Shown: positions 8,277-16,808, numbered from the stretch's first letter. The stretch is DNA of 19,310 bases from Flavimaricola sp. (GCA_023300365.1 JALZWD010000072.1:1-19310), one strand, 5' to 3'. Notes: a model not told the origin generated them from the sequence alone. Program-made: numbers and translations.

Positions 8277-9473
8277 ATGCTGAAAAATAAACATATCCTC
8301 CTCGTTGTTGCCGGCGGTATCGCGGCGTTTAAGGCGCTCGACCTGATCCGGCGCCTACGTGAACGGGGCGCAGAGGTGACACCCGTCTTGACGACGTCGG
8401 CAGAAGAGTTTGTCACTCCACTGTCGATTTCGGCGTTAAGCGGGAACAAAGTGTACCGAGATTTGTTTGACCTTACCGCAGAAGCCGAGATGGGACATAT
8501 TGAGTTGAGCCGCGCGGCAGACTTGATTGTCGTGGCGCCTGCAACCGCAAATATAATGGCGAAGATGGCGCAAGGTCTGTGCGATGATCTTGCCTCAACC
8601 CTCCTTTTGGCGACAGACAAAAGGGTGATGGTTGCGCCGTCAATGAATGTTCGGATGTGGGAACACGCTGCAACACAACGCAATGTTGCAACATTGAAAA
8701 ACGACGGTGTGCTGTTTGTTGGTCCCAATGAGGGCGACATGGCCTGCGGAGAATACGGGCCCGGTCGCATGGCCGAGCCGCTTGAGATCGTCGATGCAAT
8801 CGAGCGGGCCTTTCAGACCGGTCCTTTGTCTGGCAAGCGCATCTTGGTGACGTCCGGGCCGACACATGAACCAATAGATCCGGTGCGCTATATTGCAAAT
8901 CGGTCAAGCGGCGCACAGGGCACCGCAATTGCGCAAGCGCTCAACGCACTTGGTGCTGAGGTTGTTTTTGTGACAGGTCCAGCGGATATCGCCCCGCCTA
9001 GCGGCGTCGAGGTTCGAAAAGTGCAAACTGCAGGAGAGATGTTGGCGGAAGTTGAAGATGCGCTTCCTTGCGATGCAGCGATTTTTGCCGCCGCAGTGGC
9101 CGATTGGCACATCGACGGAGCAAGTGCGTCGAAAATCAAAAAGCAGGCCGGAGCATTGCCCACCCTAAAGTTCGCCGAAAACCCAGATATTTTGGCAAAG
9201 GTCAGCAAGATGGGCAAAGGCCGCCCCGGCTTGGTCATTGGTTTTGCTGCGGAGACAGATGACGTAATCGCGCATGCACAAGCCAAACGCGACCGGAAGG
9301 GATGCGATTGGATTGTGGCCAATGACGTGTCGCCCGAAACAGGGATCATGGGGGGCGCCGAGAATGCCGTAACAGTGATTTCGGATGCAGGAATAGATCC
9401 ATGGCCGCGCATGACCAAAAAGCAGGTGGCGGTCCGGTTGGCGCAAAATATTGCCAAAGCACTTGAGGGATGA
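8277..9473 (+). CDS. coaBC: Bifunctional phosphopantothenoylcysteine decarboxylase/phosphopantothenate-cysteine ligase
   Basis: CoaBC (Dfp) makes 4'-phosphopantetheine precursors of coenzyme A in two steps. It has 398 residues, as expected. The N-terminal CoaC flavoprotein domain (about 1-175) has GGIAAFKALDLIRRL, VVAPATANIMAKMA, the substrate motif APSMN and the MACGEYGPGRMAEP segment with its conserved cysteine. The C-terminal CoaB domain begins near KRILVTSGPTHEPIDPVRYI with NRSSGAQG, and contains AAAVADW, KIKK and ENPDIL. An in-frame TTG at 8250 exists, but the ATG at 8277 gives the family N-terminus (MLKNKHILLVVAGG); its ribosome binding site is weak (GGGT). It lies between rpoHII and dut on the same strand, and dut begins 50 bp downstream. 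Confidence 0.96.
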   Translation: MLKNKHILLVVAGGIAAFKALDLIRRLRERGAEVTPVLTTSAEEFVTPLSISALSGNKVYRDLFDLTAEAEMGHIELSRAADLIVVAPATANIMAKMAQGLCDDLASTLLLATDKRVMVAPSMNVRMWEHAATQRNVATLKNDGVLFVGPNEGDMACGEYGPGRMAEPLEIVDAIERAFQTGPLSGKRILVTSGPTHEPIDPVRYIANRSSGAQGTAIAQALNALGAEVVFVTGPADIAPPSGVEVRKVQTAGEMLAEVEDALPCDAAIFAAAVADWHIDGASASKIKKQAGALPTLKFAENPDILAKVSKMGKGRPGLVIGFAAETDDVIAHAQAKRDRKGCDWIVANDVSPETGIMGGAENAVTVISDAGIDPWPRMTKKQVAVRLAQNIAKALEG

Positions 9474-9482
9474 GCGGGCGAA

Positions 9483-9507
9483 ATGAGTATTTTTGGCAAG
9501 ATGAGAC
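9483..9507 (+). repeat. Candidate dispersed intergenic element, copy A
   Basis: The spacer between coaBC and dut contains GAGTATTTTTGGCAAGATGA, an A/T-rich core in a GC-rich neighbourhood. From memory, sequences of the form GAGTATTT..GGCAAGATGAAG recur in many Rhodobacteraceae intergenic regions, often just before a gene. A second, diverged copy is seen at 12663-12696. It happens to encode a 14-codon ORF ending in an ATGA overlap with dut, which I do not treat as a gene. Confidence 0.35.
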
Positions 9508-9523
9508 CCAAGGTGTCGCGTAA

Positions 9524-9982
9524 ATGACGGTTGTTACGGTGGTTTGGGAAACGTGGGCCGATCAAGGACTTGGCCTGCCGACCTATGCAACATCAGGGGC
9601 GGCTGGCGCGGACTTGCGGGCGAATTTTGAGGACCGCAAGGCCGTTGAAATTGCCTCTGGCGCGCGCGCATTGATTTCGACTGGCCTTCGTTTGGCCATT
9701 CCAGAAGGGTTTGAGATGCAATTGAGGCCCCGCTCTGGTTTGGCGCTTAAGTACGGTGTGACGTTACTCAATAGTCCCGGCACAATTGATAGCGATTATC
9801 GTGGTCCGCTGGGGGTTATCGTTGTGAATACAGGTGATGCGCCGTTTGTGGTGGCGCATGGTGATCGGATTTGTCAGGCGGTGGTGGCGCCGGTGACGCA
9901 AGCGGTGTTTGAAACCGCGGTAGAGTTAGATCAAACAAAGCGCGGGCAGGGGGGCTTTGGCTCAACCGGGGTTGCCTCGTGA
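9524..9982 (+). CDS. dut: dUTP diphosphatase
   Basis: Trimeric dUTPase hydrolysing dUTP to dUMP and pyrophosphate, keeping uracil out of DNA and supplying dUMP for dTMP synthesis. It has 152 residues, typical for bacteria. All five motifs are visible in order: SGAAGADLRA (I), PRSGLALKYG (II), NSPGTIDSDYRGPLGV (III, with the catalytic Asp), GDRICQAVV (IV) and RGQGGFGSTG (V, the C-terminal arm). AAGGTG lies eight bases before the ATG. The stop overlaps the start of the next gene as GTGA, so that gene is probably translated by coupling. The coaBC-dut order is also known in other bacteria, including E. coli. Confidence 0.97.
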   Translation: MTVVTVVWETWADQGLGLPTYATSGAAGADLRANFEDRKAVEIASGARALISTGLRLAIPEGFEMQLRPRSGLALKYGVTLLNSPGTIDSDYRGPLGVIVVNTGDAPFVVAHGDRICQAVVAPVTQAVFETAVELDQTKRGQGGFGSTGVAS

Positions 9983-11025
9983 TACTTTTGATTTTGCCTT
10001 TGATCGTGGTGTGGGGGATTGGTGCTGCGACGGGCGCCCCGATGCGCCAGCGCTATGTTATGATGGCCGTCGTAACCGCGATTTGGGCGGCGATGCAGTT
10101 TGCTTTGCCCGCAGGCAATCCGATGCGGGTGGATACAGAGTATTTGGCGCAATCGTTTGTCGGCGGCGGGGTCATCGTGGCCGGGATATGGGGCTATCGA
10201 CGTCTGTTTGGGCGCATTAAGGCACGGGTAACGCCGGACGTCCAAGCGCCGCCCCGAGGGTTTTCTGGGGCCGAGTTGGATCGATATGCGCGCCATGTGA
10301 TCTTGCGCGAAATTGGCGGCGTGGGGCAAAAAGCTCTGCGCGAGGCGAAAGTGCTGGTTGTCGGGGCAGGGGGGCTTGGGTCGCCCGCGTTGCAATATCT
10401 TGCGGCCGCCGGTGTCGGCACCATCGGGGTCATTGATGATGACACCGTTGAGGCCACCAACCTGCAACGGCAGGTTATCCATACGGATGCGATGATTGAT
10501 GTACCCAAGGTGCATTCGGCGGCGCAAGCCATGGTGGCGCAAAACCCTTATGTTACTGTGCGCCCCTATCATCGCCGTTTGACCGCAGACATCGCGTCCG
10601 AGCTGATTGCGGACTATGATCTTGTTGTTGATGGCTGCGATGATTTTGAGACGCGCTATTTGGTCAATTCTGTTTGCGCACAGGCAGGCGTGCCTTTGGT
10701 CGCGGCGGCTTTGACGCAATGGGAAGGGCAGATTTCGGTGTATGATCCGGCGCGAAATGCGCCCTGCTATGCGTGTGTTTTCCCTGAGGCGCCGGCCGCG
10801 GGCCTGAGTGCCACATGTGCCGAGGCGGGCGTTTTGGGTCCGTTGCCCGGGGTGGTTGGGGCGATGATGGCCACAGAGGCGGTCAAGGTGATCACCGGGG
10901 CAGGTGATCCTTTGCGTGGGCGTATGATGATTTATGATGCGCTTTATGCCGAGGTACGGGTGATTTCTGCCAAACGCCGGGGGGATTGTGCGGTTTGTGG
11001 TGGCCTAAACACCGAGGCTGCGTAA
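9979..11025 (+). CDS. Membrane-anchored ThiF/MoeB/HesA family adenylyltransferase
   Basis: E1-like enzyme of 348 residues that would adenylate the C-terminus of a small beta-grasp sulfur carrier (MoaD/ThiS type). The E1 domain starts near residue 95 ([19 protein letters not shown]) and has GAGGLGS at 129-135, the acidic [28 protein letters not shown], and zinc ligands in CYAC (263-266) and CAVC (337-340). The segment [18 protein letters not shown] matches MoeB. There is no C-terminal rhodanese domain. The first 80 residues hold three hydrophobic segments (about 2-19, 27-44, 57-73), unusual for this cytosolic family. The GTG start overlaps the dut stop (GTGA). MoeB-like function is likely by homology, but no sulfur-carrier gene is nearby, so the partner is unknown. 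Confidence 0.88.
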   Translation: MILLILPLIVVWGIGAATGAPMRQRYVMMAVVTAIWAAMQFALPAGNPMRVDTEYLAQSFVGGGVIVAGIWGYRRLFGRIKARVTPDVQAPPRGFSGAELDRYARHVILREIGGVGQKALREAKVLVVGAGGLGSPALQYLAAAGVGTIGVIDDDTVEATNLQRQVIHTDAMIDVPKVHSAAQAMVAQNPYVTVRPYHRRLTADIASELIADYDLVVDGCDDFETRYLVNSVCAQAGVPLVAAALTQWEGQISVYDPARNAPCYACVFPEAPAAGLSATCAEAGVLGPLPGVVGAMMATEAVKVITGAGDPLRGRMMIYDALYAEVRVISAKRRGDCAVCGGLNTEAA

Positions 11026-11062
11026 GCTCTGCGTAAATACGACTCAACTGGGGAGATATTCG

Positions 11063-11845
11063 ATGAAATATGTACTGACACTTGCGGCCTCTTTGATGGC
11101 AAGCGGCGCGGTGGCCGATGGGCATCTGCCCGATATGGGTGGCGCCGAGATCGTGGTGGTGACCGAAAACGCCTATCCGCCGCTCCAGTTTATCGATGCC
11201 AGTGGCGATGCTGTGGGCTGGGAATATGACGCAATGGCCGAGATTGCCGCGCGTCTGAACCTGACGGTGGTTTACGAAAATATCTCATGGGACGCGATGA
11301 TCCCGGCTGTATCAGAAGCTCAGTTTGATATGGGGATGACGGGGATTACCATTCGCGATGACCGCGCCGAAGTTGTCGATTTTTCGGATGCCTATATGAC
11401 CAGCCAGATGGTGATGTTGGTGCGCGGCGACGAGGCGCGGTTTGACGATGCCGCGGGATTTGCCGCCGATGCGGATTTGTTGATGGCCGCACAACCGGGA
11501 ACAACCCCGTTTTATGTTGGTGTCTATGAGGTCTTGGATGGCGATGAGGCCAATCCGCGGATTCAATTGATGGAAACCTTTGGTGCCACCGTTCAGGCGC
11601 TTCGCTCGGGTGATGTGGATCTGGTGCTGACGGATGGCACGGCGGGCAATGGGTATGTCGAGGCATCGGGTGGGGCGCTTAAGATTGTGGGCACGCCCCT
11701 CGGGACCGAAGACTTTGGCTTCATCTTCCCGCGCGGCTCGCAAATGGTCGGCCCGATCAATGCGGCGATTGCTGACATGGCTGATGATGGCACTCTTGAT
11801 GAGCTGAATGTGCGGTGGTTTCTTGAATATAAGTTCGGCGAATAA
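11063..11845 (+). CDS. Amino acid ABC transporter substrate-binding protein (family 3)
   Basis: Periplasmic binding protein of 260 residues. A signal peptide ([18 protein letters not shown], cleavage likely after Ala18) precedes a family-3 solute-binding domain: [52 protein letters not shown] split over about 74-94, [17 protein letters not shown] and the C-terminal [12 protein letters not shown]. This fold binds polar amino acids or related cations; the ligand cannot be read from the sequence. GGGGAG lies seven bases upstream of the ATG. A permease gene starts 15 bp after the stop, so the two form a transport operon. No ATPase gene follows. Confidence 0.92.
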   Translation: MKYVLTLAASLMASGAVADGHLPDMGGAEIVVVTENAYPPLQFIDASGDAVGWEYDAMAEIAARLNLTVVYENISWDAMIPAVSEAQFDMGMTGITIRDDRAEVVDFSDAYMTSQMVMLVRGDEARFDDAAGFAADADLLMAAQPGTTPFYVGVYEVLDGDEANPRIQLMETFGATVQALRSGDVDLVLTDGTAGNGYVEASGGALKIVGTPLGTEDFGFIFPRGSQMVGPINAAIADMADDGTLDELNVRWFLEYKFGE

Positions 11846-11860
11846 GCCAGACGCAGGGGT

Positions 11861-12655
11861 ATGATACCCACATCCCCAAATGACGACGACTTTCCGTGGT
11901 GGTTGGTCGTCGTCGCAGCGACGCTTGCTTGGATGTTCTTTCAGGTGGCGTCGTCCGAGACCTATTCGCAAGTCTTAAACACGTTGTCCAAAGGCATTTG
12001 GATCACTGTTCTCGTCACGCTGATTTCATATGCCAGCGCTTGCGCTTTGGGTTTGGCGCTGGCTTTGGGGTCAATGTCGCGGTGGTTGGTTGTGCGGCAA
12101 TTGTCCCGGCTTTATGTCGAAGTCATGCGCGGTGTGCCGATCATTGTCTTGCTGTTGTATGTGGCTTTCGTTCTGGCGCCAGCACTTGTCATGGCATGGA
12201 ATTGGCTGGGAAGCTGGTTTGAATGGGAGGTCGCGCGTGGACGCGATTTTCCATTGCTATGGCGTGCCGTGATTGCGCTGACACTGGCCTATGCGTCGTT
12301 TCTGGCCGAAGTGTTTCGGGCGGGTTTGCAATCGGTGGATAGCGGACAAATCGAGGCCGCCGAGGCGCTGGGCCTGACGCGGTGGCAGAGGCTGCGGTTT
12401 ATCGTGTTTCCCCAAGCTTTTCGCACGATCTTACCCCCTTTGGGGAATGACTTTGTGGCAATGGTAAAGGATTCCTCTCTTGTGTCGGTCTTGGGTGTTA
12501 CTGATATTACCCAATTGGGTAAGGTCACTGCGGCAGGCAATTTTCGGTATTTCGAAACCTATAACGTCGTCGCCCTCGTATATCTGACCATGACCATCGG
12601 GCTATCATTGGTTTTGCGACGGTTTGAGCGCCGCATGCGTCGGAACGAGCGGTGA
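11861..12655 (+). CDS. Amino acid ABC transporter permease
   Basis: Inner-membrane permease of the His/Glu/Gln/Arg family, 264 residues. Hydrophobic segments are visible at about 12-30, 45-68, 93-115, 135-155 and 232-250. The coupling (EAA) motif is QIEAAEALGLTRWQRLRFIV followed by FPQAFRTILPPLGND, which contacts the ATPase. The MRGVPIIVLLLYV segment is typical of the family. The ATG is the only sensible start, because an in-frame stop (that of the binding protein) lies 18 bases upstream. AGGGG is only one base from the ATG, so reinitiation after the binding protein is likely. The ATPase partner must be encoded elsewhere. Confidence 0.92.
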   Translation: MIPTSPNDDDFPWWLVVVAATLAWMFFQVASSETYSQVLNTLSKGIWITVLVTLISYASACALGLALALGSMSRWLVVRQLSRLYVEVMRGVPIIVLLLYVAFVLAPALVMAWNWLGSWFEWEVARGRDFPLLWRAVIALTLAYASFLAEVFRAGLQSVDSGQIEAAEALGLTRWQRLRFIVFPQAFRTILPPLGNDFVAMVKDSSLVSVLGVTDITQLGKVTAAGNFRYFETYNVVALVYLTMTIGLSLVLRRFERRMRRNER

Positions 12656-12662
12656 GTTTTGG

Positions 12663-12696
12663 GCTGCCTCCGGCGGGAGTGCCGGCCAAAAGAAAT
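12663..12696 (+). repeat. Candidate dispersed intergenic element, copy B, with hairpin
   Basis: The spacer after the permease gene carries GCCTCCGGCGGGAGT followed by GCCGGCCAAAAGAAA. From memory, GCCTCCGGCGGGAGTATTTTTGGC-type sequences are frequent between genes in Rhodobacteraceae, and copy A at 9483 resembles its second half. CCGGC (12670-12674) and GCCGG (12681-12685) can pair around GGGAGT, and outer TTTTGG (12657-12662) can pair with CCAAAA (12686-12691). No U-run follows, so it is not a standard terminator. Confidence 0.4.
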
Positions 12697-12753
12697 CTGG
12701 GCGTGGTGTCCAACCGCAAACTGTTCTACGCCAATCTCAAAGGAGATTTTTAA

Positions 12754-14778
12754 ATGACCAACCCGTTGCTCGCGCCTTGGAATACGCCGTTCGAGATGCC
12801 CCCGTTTGACAAGATCACGGATGCGGATTTTTCTCCGGCTGTGGATGCCGCGATTGATACCGCGCGAGACGCGATTGCCGCCATTACACACAACAAAGAG
12901 GCGCCAAGTTTTGCAAATACGATCGAAGCCCTTGAGATTGCAGATGCGCAATTGGGCCGGGTACTTGGGGCATTTTATGCATTGGCTGGGGCCGATAGCA
13001 CACCTCAAAGAGAGGCCCTGCAACGGGAATTCGCACCCAAGCTAAGTGCCTATGGCTCTGTGATATCATCAAACGTGGCCCTATTTGAGCGCATTGATGA
13101 TCTATGGACGCGGCGCGATGTTATGGACCTGACGCCTGAAGAGGCGCGCGTGTTGATGCTGACGCGGCGCGGCTTCGTGCGGGCTGGTGCGCAATTGACG
13201 GGTGCAAATGCCGAGCGGCTCAAAGAGGTTAAGGCGCGTTTGGCGGTTTTGGGCACGCAATTTATGCAAAATGTGCTTGCGGATGAAAAGGATTGGACCA
13301 TGGCTTTGTCCGAAGAGGACTTGGCGGGTTTGCCCGACTTTGTGGTGGCAACCGCGCGTGCCGCAGGCGAGGAAAAAGACGCTGGTGGGCCAGTGGTGAC
13401 ATTGTCGCGGTCTTTGATTGTGCCGTTTTTGCAATTTTCTCCGCGCAGAGATTTGCGCCAGCGCGCCTACGAGGCATGGACGGCCCGCGGTGCAAATGGT
13501 GGCGAGACCGATACGCGCGGCATCGCGGCCGAGACATTGGCCCTGCGGTCTGAGCGTGCGGCGCTATTGGGGTACGAAAGTTTCGCTGATTATAAGCTTG
13601 AGACCGAAATGGCCGGGACACCGGAGGCCGTCCGCGATTTGCTGATGCAGGTTTGGACACCGGCCCGCGCGGCGGCTGAGGCGGATGCCGATGTTCTGGA
13701 GGCGATGTTGCTGGCGGACGGGTTTGCCGCCCCGCTAGAGGCTTGGGATTGGCGGTATTATTCCGAGAAACGCCGCGTGGCCGAACATGACCTCGACGAG
13801 GCGGCGCTCAAGCCATATTTGCAATTGGACCGGATGATTGAAGCTGCTTTTTCATGTGCAACCCGGCTCTTTGGTCTCGAGTTTCAACCGGTAGACGCGC
13901 CTAAATATCACGAAGACGTCCGAACTTGGGAAGTGACCCGTAACGGTACGCACACAGCCCTTTTTGTTGGGGATTACTTTGCGCGCGGTGGCAAACGCTC
14001 GGGCGCGTGGTGTTCGGCGATGCGCAGCCAACAAAAGCTTGGCGGTGATATTCGGCCCATCGTTGTGAATGTCTGTAATTTTGCCAAACCGGCGGAGGGA
14101 TCACCCGCACTTTTGTCTTTTGACGATGCGCGTACGTTGTTTCATGAATTTGGCCATGCGTTGCATCAAATGTTGTCGGATGTGACTTATGAAAGCATTT
14201 CAGGCACGTCGGTCGCCCGCGACTTTGTCGAGTTACCAAGCCAGCTTTATGAACATTGGCTTGAGGTGCCCGAAGTTTTGGCCGAGTTTGCGACCCATGC
14301 GCAGACGGGCGAAGCAATGCCAGGCGAGATGCTAAAGCGCATGCTGGCCGCGGCGACCTATGACACCGGGTTTAGCACCGTGGAATATGTCGCCAGCGCG
14401 CTTGTCGATTTGGCGTTCCACGAGGGGCCGCCGCCGGCGGATCCGATGCAAAAACAGGCCGAGGTACTCGAACAGATTGGCATGCCGCATGCCATCCGTA
14501 TGCGCCACGCAACGCCGCATTTTGCGCATGTGTTTGCGGGCGACGGATATTCTTGCGGCTATTACTCGTACATGTGGTCTGAAGTCATGGACGCGGATGC
14601 ATTTGCTGCGTTTGAAGAGGCCGGGGACGCGTTTGATAGCGGTCTTGCCGCGCGGCTTGAGGACACTGTGTTATCGTCTGGTGGGTCGGTTGATGCGGCC
14701 GAGCTTTACAAAGCGTTTCGTGGGCGTTTGCCGGGGGTCGAGGCGCTGCTTAAGGGGCGGGGCTTGGCCACCGCTTAG
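12754..14778 (+). CDS. M3 family zinc metallopeptidase (oligopeptidase A/Dcp-like)
   Basis: Cytosolic oligopeptidase of 674 residues, the size of E. coli Dcp and PrlC. The zinc site is HEFGHALH with His464 and His468, and the third ligand Glu493 lies in DFVELPSQ, 25 residues downstream as expected for M3. The C-terminal GDGYSCGYYSYMWSEVMDAD resembles the substrate-binding loop of the family. The helical N-terminal domain (LLAPWNTPFEMPPFDKI, ANTIEAL) is complete. There is no signal peptide. A strong AAAGGAG lies eight bases before the ATG. The likely job is degradation of short peptides from proteolysis. Dcp and PrlC cannot be separated with certainty. It converges with the SH3-domain gene, with only four bases between the stops. 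Confidence 0.94.
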   Translation: MTNPLLAPWNTPFEMPPFDKITDADFSPAVDAAIDTARDAIAAITHNKEAPSFANTIEALEIADAQLGRVLGAFYALAGADSTPQREALQREFAPKLSAYGSVISSNVALFERIDDLWTRRDVMDLTPEEARVLMLTRRGFVRAGAQLTGANAERLKEVKARLAVLGTQFMQNVLADEKDWTMALSEEDLAGLPDFVVATARAAGEEKDAGGPVVTLSRSLIVPFLQFSPRRDLRQRAYEAWTARGANGGETDTRGIAAETLALRSERAALLGYESFADYKLETEMAGTPEAVRDLLMQVWTPARAAAEADADVLEAMLLADGFAAPLEAWDWRYYSEKRRVAEHDLDEAALKPYLQLDRMIEAAFSCATRLFGLEFQPVDAPKYHEDVRTWEVTRNGTHTALFVGDYFARGGKRSGAWCSAMRSQQKLGGDIRPIVVNVCNFAKPAEGSPALLSFDDARTLFHEFGHALHQMLSDVTYESISGTSVARDFVELPSQLYEHWLEVPEVLAEFATHAQTGEAMPGEMLKRMLAAATYDTGFSTVEYVASALVDLAFHEGPPPADPMQKQAEVLEQIGMPHAIRMRHATPHFAHVFAGDGYSCGYYSYMWSEVMDADAFAAFEEAGDAFDSGLAARLEDTVLSSGGSVDAAELYKAFRGRLPGVEALLKGRGLATA

Positions 14779-14782
14779 GACT

Positions 14783-15409
14783 TTATTCGCGGGTCTCATC
14801 GGGCATGACGCCCCAAAGGGCTTCTTTTTCGGCCCAACCGCGATAGCCGCCCGATGAGACTTCGCACCACTCGATCGAGCATTCGCCAAGCCGCGCGATG
14901 ACGCCAACTTCAAAAATGGCTTCTTGGGGGGCGGCAAGGTCAGGTCGGGTATAGATTGCCAACATGTCTTCTTCGATCAAAACGGTCCGCGTGCCCGACA
15001 GCAATGCATAGTGCACCCAACCGCCTAGGCCCTCTCGGTCTGAAACGCGCCGCCAATGGCCATATTCCGCCGTCACTTGAAGAGGCATGCCGCGCCGCAG
15101 GTAGACCCAATCAATTCGGTGCGAGAGCGAGGGTCCGCGGCGCACATTACCCTCGTCGGTTTTTAACGACACAAATCGCGGCAGGGGCAGGTTGGTTTCT
15201 GGCCCAAGGATCGGTCCGATAACGGCTGCGGGCTCAATCTGACGAAGGGGTGTCGGCTCAATCGCGAGCGCTATGTCCGGCGGTGCGATGGCAGAGGCGG
15301 CTGGTATGACATGTGTGGGCCTAATTTGCGGGCGCAATTGTTCGGCCCACGCGGGGCAGGCCACGGCCATTGCCACGGCAATGCCGGTAAGAACCGATTG
15401 AATTGTCAC
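14783..15409 (-). CDS. Exported SH3-domain (SH3_4-like) protein
   Basis: Predicted periplasmic protein of 208 residues. A signal peptide ends at about AWA (residues 20-22). A Pro/Ala-rich stretch follows to about residue 75. Two bacterial SH3-like repeats come next: one around GNVRRGPSLSHRIDWVYLRR and WRRVSDREGLGGWVHYALL, and a second around LAIYTRPDLAAPQEAIFEVG and WCEVSSGGYRGWAEKEALWG. Such modules usually bind peptidoglycan or proteins; the specific function is unknown. The start is GTG at 15409 with only a weak TAGG upstream. It diverges from the D-2-hydroxyacid dehydrogenase gene across 113 bp and converges with the peptidase gene. Confidence 0.85.
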   Translation of the reverse strand: MTIQSVLTGIAVAMAVACPAWAEQLRPQIRPTHVIPAASAIAPPDIALAIEPTPLRQIEPAAVIGPILGPETNLPLPRFVSLKTDEGNVRRGPSLSHRIDWVYLRRGMPLQVTAEYGHWRRVSDREGLGGWVHYALLSGTRTVLIEEDMLAIYTRPDLAAPQEAIFEVGVIARLGECSIEWCEVSSGGYRGWAEKEALWGVMPDETRE

Positions 15410-15522
15410 GCCTATTTCGCCCTATAACTGCCGATGGTTAAGCGCGATGTTCTTGTGCGTCGCGTCTCATGTTGTCATTCTGGGCCAAAGTGCGGTGCAA
15501 GTTCAAGTCGGGAGACACCAAG

Positions 15523-16509
15523 ATGCCAAGCAAACGCCTGAGTGTTGTTGTCACGCGACGGTTGCCCAAGCCGGTCGAGACCCGAATGCAAGAATTGTTC
15601 GATATGCGCCTACGCGAGAGTGATGTGCCTATGGACCGCGCCGAATTGGTCACAGCGGTTCAGGATGCCGATGTTTTGGTTACAACGCTGAGCGACCAAA
15701 TAGATGCCGGAGTGCTGGGCCAGGCAGGCCCGCGTCTCAAAATGGTTGCAAATTTTGGCGCAGGTATCGACCACATCGATGTGGCAACGGCCCGTCAACG
15801 CGGCATTCTTGTGTCCAACACGCCCGGTGTGACCACCGAAGATACTGCCGATATGACGCTGGCGCTTATCCTTGCGGTCTTACGGCGGATACCCGAAGGC
15901 CTGACCGAGATGCAATCGGGTGGCTGGGATGGTTGGCGGCCAATGGCAAACTTGGGCGGTCGGGTTGGTGGTCGGCGTCTGGGAATTTTGGGCATGGGCC
16001 GGATCGGGACGGCCGTTGCGAAACGCGCGGCTGTGTTTGGAATGTCGATCCACTATCACAACCGCCGCCGCCTGAGGCCGGAGGCCGAGGCAGAGGTTGC
16101 CGCAACCTATTGGGAAAGCCTTGATCAAATGCTGGCGCACATTGATGTCTTGTCGATCAACTGCCCGCACACACCGTCGTCGTTTCATTTGCTCAATGCG
16201 CGTCGCCTTCAGCTTATGAAACCCGAGGCCGTGATTGTGAATACATCGCGCGGCGAGGTGATTGATGAAAACGCGCTGACGCGGATGATCCGCGCGGGAT
16301 CACTGGCTGGTGCCGGGCTTGATGTCTACGAGCGCGGCGCAGAGGTAAATCCGCGCCTGCGCGAGCTCCCCAATGTGGTCCTTTTGCCGCATATGGGGTC
16401 CGCAACCGTCGAGGGCCGGATTGAGATGGGCGAAAAAGTCATCATCAATATCAAGACCTTCGAAGATGGCCACAGGCCCCCCGACTTGGTTGTTCCCGGC
16501 GTGATGTAG
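15523..16509 (+). CDS. D-2-hydroxyacid dehydrogenase, glyoxylate/hydroxypyruvate reductase type
   Basis: NAD(P)-dependent reductase of 328 residues. The substrate-domain motif is NFGAGIDHIDVATARQRGI, and the dinucleotide fold shows LGILGMGRIGTAVAKRA. Catalytic residues are the arginine in VNTSRGEVIDENAL and the histidine in LLPHMGSATVEGR, with the DVYERGAEVNPRL segment that usually holds the acid region. The pattern matches glyoxylate reductase (GyaR/GRHPR) best, but 2-ketoacid specificity cannot be fixed by eye. An in-frame start exists at 15469; the ATG at 15523 is chosen for GGGAGA seven bases upstream and the family N-terminus. A weak sigma-70-like TTGTGC-N17-CATTCT lies at 15453-15481. 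The divergent neighbour is the SH3-domain gene. Confidence 0.92.
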   Translation: MPSKRLSVVVTRRLPKPVETRMQELFDMRLRESDVPMDRAELVTAVQDADVLVTTLSDQIDAGVLGQAGPRLKMVANFGAGIDHIDVATARQRGILVSNTPGVTTEDTADMTLALILAVLRRIPEGLTEMQSGGWDGWRPMANLGGRVGGRRLGILGMGRIGTAVAKRAAVFGMSIHYHNRRRLRPEAEAEVAATYWESLDQMLAHIDVLSINCPHTPSSFHLLNARRLQLMKPEAVIVNTSRGEVIDENALTRMIRAGSLAGAGLDVYERGAEVNPRLRELPNVVLLPHMGSATVEGRIEMGEKVIINIKTFEDGHRPPDLVVPGVM

Positions 16510-16515
16510 CGGCGC

Positions 16516-16808
16516 CTACTGAGGCCACCTGGGTGGCAAAAGACCCAAAGTCAATCCGGCTTCAACGCGCGGCATATATTGCTTCATGCTATGATGTGGC
16601 CAAATATCGGTCTGGTCCTTGGGCAAGAATTTTTCCGAACCGACCCATTTGTAAAACCCATCCTTATCCGGCAGTTTTGGGGGGAGCCAAAAGTAATGGC
16701 CGGGCATAGGTAATGAACCGATAAAACCTGCGCCACCGCATCATACATACGCCGCGCGGCACGTTTCAGAGACGTTCGAGACGTAATGAATCGCGCAAGT
16801 CCCGCCAT
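16516..16808 (-). pseudogene. Possible frameshifted small gene or remnant
   Basis: Two overlapping minus-strand frames each look partly protein-like. The first begins MAGLARFITSRTSLKRAARRMYDAV (starting at 16808) and then becomes less convincing. The second, in another frame, gives GFIGSLPMPGHYFWLPP and continues to a stop at 16516, with many aromatic and charged residues and codon use like the neighbours. One indel near 16710-16735 would join them into a protein of about 97 residues. I do not recognise it. The start at 16808 has no ribosome binding site. It may instead be a separate 63-codon gene (16516-16707) or chance. A hairpin GCCACC/GGTGGC at 16524-16537 overlaps its end but has no U-run. 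Confidence 0.3.

Noticed and set aside
9483..9527. A 14-codon ORF (MSIFGKMRPKVSRK) ending in an ATGA overlap with dut, as a possible leader peptide
   Set aside because: It lies within the candidate dispersed element, whose sequence alone explains the start and first codons, and dut has its own good ribosome binding site.
9931..10719. 262-codon minus-strand ORF opposite the ThiF/MoeB-like gene
   Set aside because: Shadow of the plus-strand coding frame; the antisense protein has no family features.
14810..14830. GCCC-CAAA-GGGC followed by TTCTTTTTC as a terminator for the M3 peptidase gene
   Set aside because: The stem is only four base pairs and the site lies inside the coding end of the convergent SH3-domain gene; too weak to call.
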